A stretch of 64,000 nt of DNA from Streptomyces sp. 846.5 (GTDB lineage Bacteria > Actinomycetota > Actinomycetes > Streptomycetales > Streptomycetaceae), in assembly GCF_004365705.1 (NCBI RefSeq), contig NZ_SOBN01000001.1, forward strand, positions 1,690,555-1,754,554, given 5' to 3'. Numbering within the stretch: the first letter of the stretch is position 1; the number at the start of each line of letters is the position of its first letter. The position numbers were made by a program, and so were the translations under genes. Below the pieces are notes generated by a model. That model was not told where the DNA came from, searched no databases, and saw nothing but the letters and a program-made list of their open reading frames with translations. Shown here piece by piece: positions 15,862 through 26,668 of the stretch.

Positions 15862-17394
15862 ATGGCGGATGTCGGCGACGTGATGAACCTGGTGCCGTCC
15901 TGGCAGCGGCAGGTCGGGGTGTCGGCGGCGGTGCTGCCCGCCGAGCTGGTGGACGGCGTGGCGGTGGGCGAGGTGCTGGGGGTTCCGGTCGCACCGCCGG
16001 TCGGTGACCAGCCGTGGCTCGGGCTGAGCGGCGGCGGGCTCCGGGCTGCGGGGATGGACGGCAGCGTCGGCCGGACGCTGGCCTGCCCGGTCCCCGGCGG
16101 CGGCGTTGCGGTGCTGTACGGAGTCGGCGCCGCGGACGCCGCTGACGCACGGTCACTTCGCGATGCCGGTGCGGCCCTTGCCGCCGCTGCGACGGACTAC
16201 GGCCGACTGGCCCTGGTCGTCCCCGATATCGACCCGGCCAAATCCACTCTGCCGAATGAGTCGGCCGCGCAGGCGCTGGTGGAGGGCGTCCTGCTGGCCC
16301 GCTACCGGTATCCGGTGCTCAAGCAGCCCGCCAGCGAGCCCGCCCTGGCGTCACTGGTGCTGCTGGCGGCCGGGGAACGGCTCGACGCGGTGGCGCGCGG
16401 CGCCGAGCGCGGCCGGGTGCTGGCCCGTACCCAGGGCCTGGCCCGGGACCTCGCCACCTGTCCGCCGAGCATCATGACCGCCGAGGTGTTCGCCCGGATC
16501 GCCCAGCGGCTGGCCGCCGACAGCGGCTTCACCGTCGAGGTCTTCGACCGCGCGGCGCTGCGACAACTGGGCTGCGGCGGCCTGCTGGGAGTGAACGCCG
16601 GCAGCACCGACGAGCCCCGGATGGTCAAGGTCCACTACACCCCCACGGCCGCCCGCGCGGAGGCGTCGACGCTGGCGCTGGTGGGCAAGGGCATCATGTA
16701 CGACTCCGGCGGCATCAGCCTCAAGCCCAGCGACGCCGTACACGCCACCATGAAGAACGACATGTCCGGCGCCGGCGCCATCCTGGCGGCCATGACGGCG
16801 CTGGCCGCGCTGGACTGCCCCACCGCCGTTGCCGGCTGGCTGATGTGCACCGACAACATGCCCTCCGGCAGCGCGACCAAGCTCGGCGACGTGCTCACCG
16901 TCCGCGGCGGCGCCACCGTCGAGGTGCTCAACACCGACGCCGAGGGACGGCTGGTGATGGCCGACGCCCTGGTGCTGGCCACCGAGGAGCCCTGCGACGC
17001 GATCGTCGACATCGCCACCCTCACCGGCGCCAGCCTGCGCGCTCTGGGCTCGGAGATCGCCGGTCTCTTCGGCAACGACCAGCCGCTGGTGGACCAGGTA
17101 CTGGCGGCCGCACGGCGCACCGACGAGCCCTGCTGGCAGCTGCCGCTGGCCCGGCGCTACCGCGCGGAGCTGGACTCCGACGTCGCCGACATCAAGAACA
17201 TGGGCGGCCCCAACGGCGGCGCGATCCACGCGGCGCTGTTCCTGGAGGAGTTCGTCGCCGGGCGCCCCTGGGCGCACCTCGACATCGCCGGACCGGCGCA
17301 GAACGACACCGCCAAGTCCTGGCGCCCCCGCGGCTGCACCGGCTTCGGCGCCCGGCTGCTGACCGAGCTGGCGCTCGACTTCACCAAGCCCTAG
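15862..17394 (+). CDS. pepA: leucyl aminopeptidase (peptidase M17)
   Basis: Cytosolic metallo-aminopeptidase of 510 residues, the usual length for M17. The C-terminal catalytic domain has GKGIMYDSGGISLKP with the metal-binding Lys/Asp, MKNDMSGAGAI, and the family hallmark NTDAEGRL. It removes N-terminal residues from peptides using two divalent metals. The ATG at 15862 has GAGGAG nine bases upstream. Its stop codon overlaps the end of the convergent CPBP gene by four bases. The symbol follows common usage; Streptomyces have more than one paralogue. Confidence 0.9.
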   Translation: MADVGDVMNLVPSWQRQVGVSAAVLPAELVDGVAVGEVLGVPVAPPVGDQPWLGLSGGGLRAAGMDGSVGRTLACPVPGGGVAVLYGVGAADAADARSLRDAGAALAAAATDYGRLALVVPDIDPAKSTLPNESAAQALVEGVLLARYRYPVLKQPASEPALASLVLLAAGERLDAVARGAERGRVLARTQGLARDLATCPPSIMTAEVFARIAQRLAADSGFTVEVFDRAALRQLGCGGLLGVNAGSTDEPRMVKVHYTPTAARAEASTLALVGKGIMYDSGGISLKPSDAVHATMKNDMSGAGAILAAMTALAALDCPTAVAGWLMCTDNMPSGSATKLGDVLTVRGGATVEVLNTDAEGRLVMADALVLATEEPCDAIVDIATLTGASLRALGSEIAGLFGNDQPLVDQVLAAARRTDEPCWQLPLARRYRAELDSDVADIKNMGGPNGGAIHAALFLEEFVAGRPWAHLDIAGPAQNDTAKSWRPRGCTGFGARLLTELALDFTKP

Positions 17395-18080
17395 GCGAGC
17401 ACATAAGCGGCCATGTAGCCGAGAGCATTGGTGGCCCAGTGCAGGCCCATCGGAGCGAGCAGGCTGGTGCTGCGGCGGCGCAGCTCGCAGAAGACCGCCC
17501 CGGACGCCGCGGTGAACAGCACCGCACCGGCGTCCGCCAGGACCGCTCCGACGACGGAGTGGCCGAAGAGCGAGCCGAGGGCGGGCTTGTCGCTGGCCAG
17601 GTGGAGCGAGGGCAGGATGTGCCACAGCCCGAAGAGCAGCGAGGACACCCCGGTCGCCCAGTAGACGCCGCGGATGCGCAGCAGCAGTCCGTAGAGCACC
17701 CCGCGGAAGGCGACCTCCTCCAGCAGGACCGTGCCCAGCGGCACCTTGACCAGCACCCGGAGCGCGACCTGACCGCCGGTCAAGGTGTCGGTGCGCTGGT
17801 CGGCGAAGAGCCCGCGGGTCGGCGGGAACAGCGCGCCGACCAGGTAGACGGCGGCCACGATCCCGACCAGCGCCAACGCCCAGCGGACACCGCGCGGCAG
17901 GCTGCCCCGGGTCAGTCCGGCCAGTTCGGCCCCGCCGCCGGCCCAGTGGGCGATCCCGAGCAGCACGGCGACCACGACCACCGCAGTGGGCAGCCCCCAG
18001 GCGGGCAGCCAGCGGTTGTTGACCAGATTGGTCAGCACCAGCAGCACCACGGTGCCGCTGAGCGCGGCGACGTCGCGCAC
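17391..18080 (-). CDS. CPBP-family intramembrane metalloprotease
   Basis: Membrane protein of 229 residues with about seven hydrophobic segments and the three Abi/CPBP (Rce1-like) motifs: EEVAFRG, FGLWHILP and a final HWATNA. The Glu and His residues bind the metal in the membrane. Substrates in actinomycetes are unknown. The GTG at 18080 has GGAGG five bases upstream. Confidence 0.8.
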   Translation of the reverse strand: MRDVAALSGTVVLLVLTNLVNNRWLPAWGLPTAVVVVAVLLGIAHWAGGGAELAGLTRGSLPRGVRWALALVGIVAAVYLVGALFPPTRGLFADQRTDTLTGGQVALRVLVKVPLGTVLLEEVAFRGVLYGLLLRIRGVYWATGVSSLLFGLWHILPSLHLASDKPALGSLFGHSVVGAVLADAGAVLFTAASGAVFCELRRRSTSLLAPMGLHWATNALGYMAAYVLA

Positions 18081-18156
18081 GGATGCCTCCCGATGGATGG
18101 GTCGGAGGACACCGATGCTGCCCCGAACGGACGGACCCGGCCGAACAACACGCGGA

Positions 18157-18175
18157 ACATATCAGTCAAATATGT
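18157..18175. promoter_or_regulatory. inverted repeat in divergent promoter
   Basis: ACATAT and ATATGT separated by seven bases, lying just upstream of the -10-like TACAGT (18187-18192) of the Abhydrolase_9 gene and between two divergent genes. An AT-rich dyad in very GC-rich DNA is a plausible operator; no regulator is adjacent. Confidence 0.35.
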
Positions 18176-18198
18176 ATGAAAGAGCCTACAGTCGACAC

Positions 18199-19908
18199 AT
18201 GTCGCAGCAGGTGCCCGAAGCGCAGCCCCCTGCCGAACCCCCCGCCGCGCCCCCCGCCGGCGCGCACCCGGTCGCGCCGCACCCTCGGTTCGTGCGAAGG
18301 GGACCGGACTGGGGCGGGCTGCTCGCCGCCACGGTCTTCTACTGGCTCTCCTTCACCCCCTCGCTGCTGCCCCGGCCCTGGTGGCTGCAGGTGCTCGCGG
18401 CGGCGGTCACCGCCGCCATCGGCTATGCGCTCGGCGCGCTGATCGCCCGGGTGGTGCGGATCTGGTTCACCCCCTCCGAGCGGCTGCGGTACTGGGCCTG
18501 GTGGGCCCTGGCCGTGGCGGCGCCGGTGGCCGTGGTCGTCACCACCGCCTGGAGCGTCACCTGGCAGGGCGACTCGCGCCGCGCGGTCGGCATGGACCCC
18601 CGGGTCACCTGGTGGCTGTGGGCCCTGGTGCCCCCGATCGCGGTGCTGCTGTGCGCGCTGCTGGTGGTGATCGGCCGCTCGCTGCGGCTGGCCACCCACG
18701 CCGCGGCGCGCGGGCTCGGCCGGATCCTCCCGCCGATGCTGTCGGCGGCCGTAGCGGTGGTGCTGGTGACCGTGCTGGTGATCGGCCTGGGCCAGGGCTT
18801 CCTGCTGCGCGGGGCGCTCAGCGTCGCCGAGAGCAGCGCCAGGCTGGCCAATGACGCCACGTCACCCGGCATCGTCCAGCCCACCCTGCCGACCCTCTCC
18901 GGCAGCCCCTCCTCGCTGGAGTCCTGGGGCAGCCTGGGGGCCAAGGGCCGCGACTTCGTCGGCCAGGCCCGTACCCGGGCCCAGCTCACCGCCTTCAGCG
19001 GGAAACCGGCCGAGGACCCGGTCCGGGTCTATGTGGGGCTGCGGGCGGCGCCGACGCTGGCCGAGCGGGCCCGGCTGGCGGTCGCCGAACTGCAGCGGAC
19101 CGGCGCGTTCAAACGCAAGGTGCTGGCGGTGATCAGCACCACCGGCAGCGGCTGGGTGAACCAGAACCTCGCCAACCCGCTGGAGTACATGTACGACGGC
19201 GACAGCGCGCTGGTGGCCATCCAGTACTCCTACCTGCCCAGCTTTGTGTCGGTGCTGACCGAGGACGAGGCCGCGCACGCCGGCCGGGCCCTGTTCGATG
19301 CCGTCTACGCCGAGTGGTCCTCGCTCCCGGCCGCCACCCGCCCCAAGCTGCTGCTCGCCGGGGAGAGCCTGGGCTCCTACGCCACCGAGCGGGCCTTCGA
19401 CGGCAGCCTCGACGAGATGGCCGCCCGCGCGGGCGGCGCCCTGCTGCTCGGCCCGACCGCCGACAACCCGATCTGGCAGACCGTCACCAACGGCCGCGAC
19501 CACGGAAGTCCGATGTGGCTGCCGATCTACCAGCAGGGCCGGACGGTGCGTTGGGGCCAGGTCGCCGCCGACTTCGCCCGGCCGCCGAGTCCGTGGCCCG
19601 GCCCCAGGGTGCTCTACCTGCAGAACGGCGGGGATCCGATCACCTGGTGGACCACCGACCTGATCGTGCACCGCCCGGGCTGGCTCAAGGGCCCCCGTGC
19701 TCACGACGTCTCCAGCGGTATGCAGTGGTACCCCTTCGTCACCTTCTGGCAGGTCACCTGCGACCTGCTCGGCGCGGACAGCGTCCCGGTCGGGCACGGC
19801 CACCGCTTCGGCACCCTGCCGGTCGCCGGCTGGGCCGCCGTCGCCCAGCCGCCCGGCTGGAGCAAGCAGCAGACCACCAGGCTGGCAGCCCTGCTGGGGC
19901 AGCCCTGA
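18199..19908 (+). CDS. Abhydrolase_9-type membrane alpha/beta-hydrolase
   Basis: A 569-residue protein. A Pro-rich tail of about 30 residues is followed by four or five membrane segments beginning at [19 protein letters not shown], typical of the Abhydrolase_9_N domain. A large hydrolase domain follows with the nucleophile elbow [10 protein letters not shown] and a late conserved GHGHRFGT. The family is found mainly in actinobacteria; its substrate is unknown to me. Start choice rests on TACAGT ending six bases before the ATG (leaderless); an in-frame ATG at 18172 is the alternative. Confidence 0.78.
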   Translation: MSQQVPEAQPPAEPPAAPPAGAHPVAPHPRFVRRGPDWGGLLAATVFYWLSFTPSLLPRPWWLQVLAAAVTAAIGYALGALIARVVRIWFTPSERLRYWAWWALAVAAPVAVVVTTAWSVTWQGDSRRAVGMDPRVTWWLWALVPPIAVLLCALLVVIGRSLRLATHAAARGLGRILPPMLSAAVAVVLVTVLVIGLGQGFLLRGALSVAESSARLANDATSPGIVQPTLPTLSGSPSSLESWGSLGAKGRDFVGQARTRAQLTAFSGKPAEDPVRVYVGLRAAPTLAERARLAVAELQRTGAFKRKVLAVISTTGSGWVNQNLANPLEYMYDGDSALVAIQYSYLPSFVSVLTEDEAAHAGRALFDAVYAEWSSLPAATRPKLLLAGESLGSYATERAFDGSLDEMAARAGGALLLGPTADNPIWQTVTNGRDHGSPMWLPIYQQGRTVRWGQVAADFARPPSPWPGPRVLYLQNGGDPITWWTTDLIVHRPGWLKGPRAHDVSSGMQWYPFVTFWQVTCDLLGADSVPVGHGHRFGTLPVAGWAAVAQPPGWSKQQTTRLAALLGQP

Positions 19909-19920
19909 CCGTGTGTCAGG
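19904..19920 (+). terminator. short hairpin at gene end
   Basis: CCTGAC and GTCAGG pair around CGTGT, starting within the stop codon of the Abhydrolase_9 gene. The stem is only six base pairs with no T-run, so termination is possible but weak. Confidence 0.3.
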
Positions 19921-19997
19921 CGGGTCGGTGGCCGCACTCCGTCCACGGACGGTCCATGATGGAGGGACCGCGATTCGACGACGGAGTGGATGACGAC

Positions 19998-20435
19998 ATG
20001 CCTCTTGAGGGTGAGTACGAGCCGAGCCCGGCGAAGTGGGTACGCGATCAGGTGGAGCTCTACGAGAGCTCCGGCGGCACCGAGGGGACGACCCTGCGGG
20101 GCCTGCCGGTGATTGTGCTGACCACCAAGGGCGCGAAGAGCGGCAAGCTCCGCAAGACGGCGCTGATGCGGGTGGAGCACGCCGGCAGCTACGCCGTGGT
20201 GGCCTCGCAGGGCGGCGCCCCGACCCACCCGGTCTGGTACTACAACGTCACCGCCAGCCCCCAGGTCGAGCTCCAGGACGGCCCGGCGCGCCAGGACATG
20301 ACGGCCCACGAGGCCACCGGTGCGGAGCGCGACGCGTGGTGGGCCCGCGCCGTCCAGGCCTACCCGGACTACGCCGACTACCAGAAGAAGACCGACCGGG
20401 TGATCCCGGTCTTCGTGCTGACCCCGTCCGCATAA
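19998..20435 (+). CDS. F420H2-dependent nitroreductase/quinone reductase family (DDN-like)
   Basis: Cytoplasmic protein of 145 residues matching the deazaflavin-dependent nitroreductase family: [27 protein letters not shown], then [20 protein letters not shown] and a Tyr-rich C-terminus. Family members use reduced F420 to reduce quinones or nitro compounds, which supports an F420-making actinomycete host. The ATG at 19998 has GGAG 11 bases upstream; GTG at 19986 is also in frame. Confidence 0.85.
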   Translation: MPLEGEYEPSPAKWVRDQVELYESSGGTEGTTLRGLPVIVLTTKGAKSGKLRKTALMRVEHAGSYAVVASQGGAPTHPVWYYNVTASPQVELQDGPARQDMTAHEATGAERDAWWARAVQAYPDYADYQKKTDRVIPVFVLTPSA

Positions 20436-20534
20436 CGACAAACGGCGCTCAGTACAGGTGCCCCCTTGTGCATGCACTGTCATCTGGTGCATGGTCCTCC
20501 GAAGAGCTGGTCATGATCGGCGGAGGGCTGTCGG

Positions 20535-22274
20535 ATGCGCGCGTGGGGCCTGCTGCACAGACTCGGAGTGCTGGGCGGCGCCGCCGTCCTGCTCGCGACG
20601 ACCGTGCTGGGGGCGGGGGTCGGGGCAGGGACGGCGGCTGCCGACGGGCCGGTCGAGACCGGGTACCAGAACCCGGTCACCGCCCTGCCGCCGGTGAGCC
20701 GCCCGCCGACGCCGCACTGCACCGTGACCGTGATGCAGAACGACTTCGGCAACACCATCAGCTCGCCACCCTGGACCGGCACCGCCACCCCGCCCGCCGA
20801 ATGCCCGGGGCCGTGGAACAAGGTCGTGCTGGACTGGTCCGGCAGCGTGCAGGGCCGCCAGTACGACCGGCTGGCGGGGGTCTGGATCGGCGGCGCCGAG
20901 GTGCTGCGCACCAGCACGCCGGAGCCGACCGCCGCCGGGATCAGCTGGCACCTGGAGAAGGACGTCAGCAGCTTCATCCCGCTGCTGCGAACCGCCCAGC
21001 CGCTCGCGGTCTCGCTGGCCAACGTGGTGAACTCCACCTACACCGGCGTCTACCGCATGACGCTGACGCTGACCTACTACCAGGCCGACCACCGCCACCC
21101 GGCCGCGCACACCGCCGACCAGGTGCTCCCGCTGTCCGACGACCCGTCCGGTGCCGCCGGCCGCACCGGCTGGTACTCGCTCAACCCCGGGCAGTCCGCG
21201 ACCAGCACCGTCACCCTGCCCCGCAACCTCACCGGCGTCCAGCTGGAGGTCTACGCCCGGGGCGGCGGCTGCGACGAGCAGTGGTTCGACTCGGTCCCGG
21301 ACGACCTCGCCGCGAAGTACCCGGACTACCTCTGCGGCGGCGGCTCCTACCGCGAGGTGCAGGTCTCGGTGGACGGCCAGCCCGCCGGGATCGCCCAGCC
21401 CTACCCGGTGGTCTACTCCGGCGGCATCGTGCCGACGCTGTGGCGGCCGATCCCGGCGGTGGACCAGTTCGTCACCCAGGCGTACGACATCGACCTGACC
21501 CCCTTCGCCGGCACCCTGGTCGACGGCAAGCCGCACACCTTCACCATCACCCCCTACGGCGCCGCCGACACCTGGACCGTGGACGGCACCCTGTTCCTGG
21601 ACACCGACCACGGCGCGGCCGCCACCCACGGCGCGCTCAGCACCGACACCCTCGGCCTCTCCCCCGCCGTCAGCACCACGGAGACCGCCGGCAGCGGCGA
21701 CACCACCGAGGTCCGCACCACCGCCCAGCGCGACTGGCAGACCTCCGGCTGGCTGCAGACCTCGCACGGACGGGTGGTCACCACTGTGACCCAGCACGCC
21801 GGCTACAGCAACAGCGACGCGGTCTCCTCGGGCGGGCAGAAGCAGCTGATGACCCAGCAGGAGTACGGCAGCACCACGGTCCGCACCAGCGGCCCCGGAC
21901 GCGAGGACGCCGCCGTGCGGCACGCCTGGTCGTACCCCGTCACGGTGGACTCCGACGTCCCGCTCTACACCGACGGCAACAACTACTCCCTCTCGGCCAC
22001 CGTCGCCCAGGGCCGGATCCTGGTCGACAGCGTCCGCACCGGCGCCGGCTGGCGCCCCACCGCGGTCACCGACGACCGGGTCGACGCCAGCGGCGTGCTG
22101 GCCCGCACCGCCGGCGTCACCACCGCCGCCGACGGCACCGACTCCGAGCACTACCTCGGCACCACCGACACCGGCGCCTGCTACGACCGCACCATCACCG
22201 CGGCCCACGGCTATCTGACCGCGGATCTGCAGTCGCCGTGCGGCTGGGGCAGACTGGACGCGATCCGCCCTTGA
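20535..22274 (+). CDS. secreted PNGase A-like peptide amidase
   Basis: Secreted protein of 579 residues with a clear Sec signal (cleavage near TAAADG, about residue 36). The sequence matches the peptide N-acetyl-beta-D-glucosaminyl asparaginase amidase A family: PWNKVVLDWSG, QYDRLAGVWIGG, EVLRTSTPEPT, YTGVYRMTLTL, GGCDEQWF, and GIVPTLWRPI. Plant and fungal PNGase A releases N-glycans from glycoproteins. Bacterial members are uncommon and mostly untested, so activity is inferred. GGAGGG lies seven bases before the ATG. A possible role is scavenging glycans from plant or fungal glycoproteins. Confidence 0.78.
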   Translation: MRAWGLLHRLGVLGGAAVLLATTVLGAGVGAGTAAADGPVETGYQNPVTALPPVSRPPTPHCTVTVMQNDFGNTISSPPWTGTATPPAECPGPWNKVVLDWSGSVQGRQYDRLAGVWIGGAEVLRTSTPEPTAAGISWHLEKDVSSFIPLLRTAQPLAVSLANVVNSTYTGVYRMTLTLTYYQADHRHPAAHTADQVLPLSDDPSGAAGRTGWYSLNPGQSATSTVTLPRNLTGVQLEVYARGGGCDEQWFDSVPDDLAAKYPDYLCGGGSYREVQVSVDGQPAGIAQPYPVVYSGGIVPTLWRPIPAVDQFVTQAYDIDLTPFAGTLVDGKPHTFTITPYGAADTWTVDGTLFLDTDHGAAATHGALSTDTLGLSPAVSTTETAGSGDTTEVRTTAQRDWQTSGWLQTSHGRVVTTVTQHAGYSNSDAVSSGGQKQLMTQQEYGSTTVRTSGPGREDAAVRHAWSYPVTVDSDVPLYTDGNNYSLSATVAQGRILVDSVRTGAGWRPTAVTDDRVDASGVLARTAGVTTAADGTDSEHYLGTTDTGACYDRTITAAHGYLTADLQSPCGWGRLDAIRP

Positions 22275-22301
22275 CCCTGACACCGTGTGAGGGCCGAACC
22301 T
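22271..22301 (+). promoter_or_regulatory. MerR-type self-regulated promoter with 19-bp spacer
   Basis: -35 TTGACC (22271-22276) and -10 GAACCT (22296-22301) are 19 bases apart, the overlong spacing that MerR proteins correct by twisting DNA. The spacer holds the dyad CCCTGACAC-C-GTGTGAGGG (one mismatch). The MerR gene starts at 22312, so this is an autoregulatory site. Confidence 0.65.
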
Positions 22302-22311
22302 CGAAAGCGTC

Positions 22312-23145
22312 ATGTTCACCATCGGAGACTTCGCCGGGCACGGACGGGTGTCGATCCGCATGCTCAGGCACTACGACGCCATCGGGCTGCTGCGGCCGGC
22401 CCGGGTGGACCGGTCCAGCGGCTACCGCTTCTACGAGGCGGCGCAGCTGTCCCGGCTCAACCGGATCGTCGCACTGAAGGACCTCGGCTTCACGCTGCAG
22501 CAGGTGCAGACGATCCTCGACGAGGACGTCAGCGCCCAGGAACTGCGCGGGATGCTGCGGTTGCGGCGGGCCGAACTGGAAGCGGCCATCGCCGAGGCGG
22601 CGTCGAACCTGGTCCAGGTCGAGGCGAGACTCCGGTCGATCGAGAACGAGGGTGCCATGCCCCAGGAAGACGTCGTCATCAAGAGCCTGCCCGCGCTGCG
22701 CCTGGCCGAGCTGAGCGGGACGGCCGCCAGCTTCAGCCCGGACGCCATCGGCCCGCTGGTCAACCGGCTGTTCGACGAGCTCTGCGCACACACCGCGGCG
22801 GCCGGGATCACCCCGGTCGGCCCCAGCACCGTGTACTACGAGACCCCCGATTCCTCCGAGGCCCTCGGTGCAGAGGTCGTCGTGCACGCCGGCCTCCCGG
22901 TCGCCGAGGGGGTCACCGAAGGACCGGGCTTCCGGGTCGTCACCCTGCCCCCCGTCGAGCAGGCCGCGACGATCGTGCACCGCGGCTCGATGGACGGGGT
23001 GCTGGCCACCAGCCAGTTGCTGGCCCGCTGGGCCGACGCCCACGGCTACCGCTTCCAGCGGCATGCGCGGGAGATCACCCTGAACTACTCGGAGAAGCCG
23101 GACGAGTGGGTGGCGGAACTGCAGGCCCCGGTCGTTTCCGGCTGA
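22312..23145 (+). CDS. MerR-family regulator with GyrI-like effector domain
   Basis: A 277-residue regulator of the BmrR type. The winged helix is at residues 1-70 (FTIGDFAG, SIRMLRHYDAIGLL, GYRFYEAAQL), the coiled-coil dimer helix covers about 75-112, and residues 120-277 form a GyrI/Bac_rh ligand-binding domain ending LNYSEKPDEWVAELQAPV. Family members sense hydrophobic cations or drugs and activate efflux genes. No efflux gene is adjacent, so only self-regulation is visible. Confidence 0.87.
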   Translation: MFTIGDFAGHGRVSIRMLRHYDAIGLLRPARVDRSSGYRFYEAAQLSRLNRIVALKDLGFTLQQVQTILDEDVSAQELRGMLRLRRAELEAAIAEAASNLVQVEARLRSIENEGAMPQEDVVIKSLPALRLAELSGTAASFSPDAIGPLVNRLFDELCAHTAAAGITPVGPSTVYYETPDSSEALGAEVVVHAGLPVAEGVTEGPGFRVVTLPPVEQAATIVHRGSMDGVLATSQLLARWADAHGYRFQRHAREITLNYSEKPDEWVAELQAPVVSG

Positions 23146-23151
23146 CCCCGA

Positions 23152-24072
23152 TCACCCACCGCCCGGTCGGACGAGGTCGGCGGCCGAGCGCAGGGCGTGC
23201 AGGACGGGGCGGATCAGCGGGTGCTGCTCCGCCCCGCGCCGGACCGCCGCGAACACCCGCCGGGTCGCCGGGTCGCCGGCCACCGGCAGGACCACCACCC
23301 CCGGCAGGTCCACCCCGCGCAGCGCCGAGCGCGGCACCAGGGCCACCCCGGCTCCTGCCCCGGCCAGCGCGGCGACGGCCCTGAAGTCGTCGGAGGAGTG
23401 CGTCACCCGGGGCTGGAAGCCGGCGAACTCGCAGGCCAGCATGACGACCTCATGGCAGGGGTTGCCCGGGTAGGGACCGATCCAGGGCTCGTCGGCGAGA
23501 TCGGCGACACTCACCCGCTCGCCGCCGGCCAGGCGGTGTCCCTCGGGCAGTACCGCGTCGAACGGTTCCGCGTAGAGCGGGACCCGGGACAGCCGCTGGT
23601 CGTCCTCGCGCGGCGCGCCCCGGTACTCGACGGCCACCGCCAGGTCCGCGTGCCCGTCCAGCACCATCATCAGGCTGGCGTCGCCCTCGGCGTCCCGCAC
23701 CCGGATCCGGATGCCGGGGTCGGTCACCCCGAGCGCCGTCATCGCCGGGGCCACCACGGCGGCGATGCCGGTGGCGAAGGAGGCCACGGTCACCTCGCCC
23801 GCATCGCCGGCGCTGTAGGCGGCCAGCTCGGCCTCGGCCCGCTCCAGCTGGGCCAAGACGGTGTTGCTGTGCGCCACCAGGATCTCCCCGGCGGCGGTCA
23901 GCCGGACCCCTCGGCCGTCGCGCACCAGCAGCTGGTGGCCGACCTCGTGCTCCAGCGCGGCCAGCTGCTGGGACACCGCGGACGGGGTCAGGTACAGCGC
24001 GGCGGCCGCGGCGGTCACCGTCCGGTGGTCCGCCACGGCCCGCAGAGTGCGCAGCCGCCGGGTGTCGATCAC
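23152..24072 (-). CDS. LysR-family regulator next to threonine catabolism genes
   Basis: A 306-residue LysR protein. Its helix-turn-helix is at residues 17-37 (TVTAAAAALYLTPSAVSQQL) and the effector-binding domain starts around residue 90 (EVTVASFATGIAAVVAP). GTG at 24072 begins four bases after the kbl stop, so it is the third gene of a tdh-kbl-lysR unit, an order I recall from Streptomyces coelicolor. It probably regulates this operon; the effector is not known. Confidence 0.85.
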   Translation of the reverse strand: MIDTRRLRTLRAVADHRTVTAAAAALYLTPSAVSQQLAALEHEVGHQLLVRDGRGVRLTAAGEILVAHSNTVLAQLERAEAELAAYSAGDAGEVTVASFATGIAAVVAPAMTALGVTDPGIRIRVRDAEGDASLMMVLDGHADLAVAVEYRGAPREDDQRLSRVPLYAEPFDAVLPEGHRLAGGERVSVADLADEPWIGPYPGNPCHEVVMLACEFAGFQPRVTHSSDDFRAVAALAGAGAGVALVPRSALRGVDLPGVVVLPVAGDPATRRVFAAVRRGAEQHPLIRPVLHALRSAADLVRPGGG

Positions 24073-24076
24073 CTGG

Positions 24077-25288
<1,212 letters not shown>

Positions 25289-25343
25289 TCTGGAGTCACT
25301 CCTTGGATCGTGGAACGGAGAGTGCGGAGGCCGTCCGGCCCGG

Positions 25344-26372
25344 TCAGACAGTCCAGTCGAGGATGACCTTGCCGCAGCGCCCACCGGCCGCCTCGTCGAA
25401 CGCCGCGTCGAAGTCCTGGTAGCCGTAGCGGCCGGTGATCACCGGGCTGAGGTCCAGGCCGCCCTCCAACAGCACGGACATGGCGTACCAGGTCTCGAAC
25501 ATCTCCCGGCCGTAGATGCCCTTGAGGGTGATCATCGAGGTGACGATCCGGGCGAAGTCCACCGCGAACTCCTCGGCCGGCAGGCCCAGCATGGCGATCC
25601 GTCCGCCGTGGGTCATGTTGGCGATCATCTCGCGCAGCGCCTCGGGGCGGCCGGACATCTCCAGTCCGACGTCGAAGCCCTCGCGCAGCCCCAGCTGCCG
25701 CTGCCCCTCCTCGATGGTGGCGGTGCTCACGTCCAGGGCCAGACTGACGCCGACCTTCTCGGCCAGCGCCAGCCGGTACGGGCTGACATCGGTGATCATC
25801 ACCTTCCGGGCCCCGGCGTGCCGGGCGACCGCGGCCGCCATGATGCCGATCGGGCCCGCCCCGGTGATCAGCACGTCCTCGCCCACCAGCGGGAACGACA
25901 GCGCGGTGTGCACGGCGTTGCCGAACGGGTCGAAGATCGCTGCGACGTCCAGGTCCACCGGCACCCGGTGCACCCAGACGTTGGAGGCCGGCAGGGTCAG
26001 GTACTCGGCGAACGCCCCGTCCCGGCCGATGCCCAGGCCCACCGTGCTGCGGCACAGGTGGCGGCGGCCGGCCAGGCAGTTGCGGCACTTGCCGCAGACC
26101 AGGTGGCCCTCGCCGCTGACCAGGTCGCCCGGCGCGATGTCGGCGACCCCGGGAGCCACCTCGACGACCTCGCCGACGAACTCGTGGCCCAGCACCAGCG
26201 GGGTGCGCACGGCCTGCTGCGCCCAGCCGTCGAAGGCCCGGATGTGCAGGTCGGTCCCGCAGATACCGGTGCGCAGCACCTTGATCAGCACCTCGCCGGG
26301 GCCCACCTCGGGCTCCGGCACGTCCATCAGCCACAGTCCCGGCTCCGCCTTCGCCTTCACAAGTGCTTTCAC
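25344..26372 (-). CDS. tdh: L-threonine 3-dehydrogenase
   Basis: Zinc-dependent medium-chain dehydrogenase of 342 residues oxidising L-threonine to 2-amino-3-ketobutyrate with NAD+. The catalytic zinc site is [10 protein letters not shown] with GHEF, the structural zinc cysteines are in [15 protein letters not shown], and the Rossmann motif is [15 protein letters not shown] at 26372 has AGGAGG eight bases upstream. It forms an operon with kbl for threonine breakdown. Confidence 0.95.
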   Translation of the reverse strand: MKALVKAKAEPGLWLMDVPEPEVGPGEVLIKVLRTGICGTDLHIRAFDGWAQQAVRTPLVLGHEFVGEVVEVAPGVADIAPGDLVSGEGHLVCGKCRNCLAGRRHLCRSTVGLGIGRDGAFAEYLTLPASNVWVHRVPVDLDVAAIFDPFGNAVHTALSFPLVGEDVLITGAGPIGIMAAAVARHAGARKVMITDVSPYRLALAEKVGVSLALDVSTATIEEGQRQLGLREGFDVGLEMSGRPEALREMIANMTHGGRIAMLGLPAEEFAVDFARIVTSMITLKGIYGREMFETWYAMSVLLEGGLDLSPVITGRYGYQDFDAAFDEAAGGRCGKVILDWTV

Positions 26373-26394
26373 GGCGGGAGCCTCCTGGGTGCAA

Positions 26395-26406
26395 CGACGT
26401 ACGTCG
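26395..26406. promoter_or_regulatory. 12-base palindrome upstream of tdh
   Basis: CGACGTACGTCG is a perfect palindrome just upstream of the tdh ribosome site. It is a candidate operator; its shape is not the T-N11-A of classical LysR boxes, so the binding protein is uncertain. The rest of the 26407-26668 region shows only a small GCCCC-GAAC-GGGGC hairpin (26502-26514). Confidence 0.3.
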
Positions 26407-26668
26407 GAAGCGAGCGCGACCGACGCTGACAAACCCTGCCGCCCGCCCCGCCGCAGGTCCATCGAGGCTTTCTTAAGCACGCCTCCACCGGAGCTTCATG
26501 GTGCCCCGAACGGGGCGCGCCCGCGATCGGCGGCGTTCGGATCCGCCACGCGTTCGGGTGACACTCCGTGTCCCGGCGTTGCCCGGCGGACCTGCGGCGC
26601 GTTGGAGGTCCTGAGCCTCGTGTCCCGATCGGCTCGCACCACCTCATGTCGTTCGAAAGGGTCCCATC

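Noticed and set aside
20036-22477. Long plus-strand frame running through the F420 reductase and PNGase A genes
   Set aside because: Composition is Arg/Pro/Gly-rich with no family features, and it is out of frame with two clearly recognisable genes.
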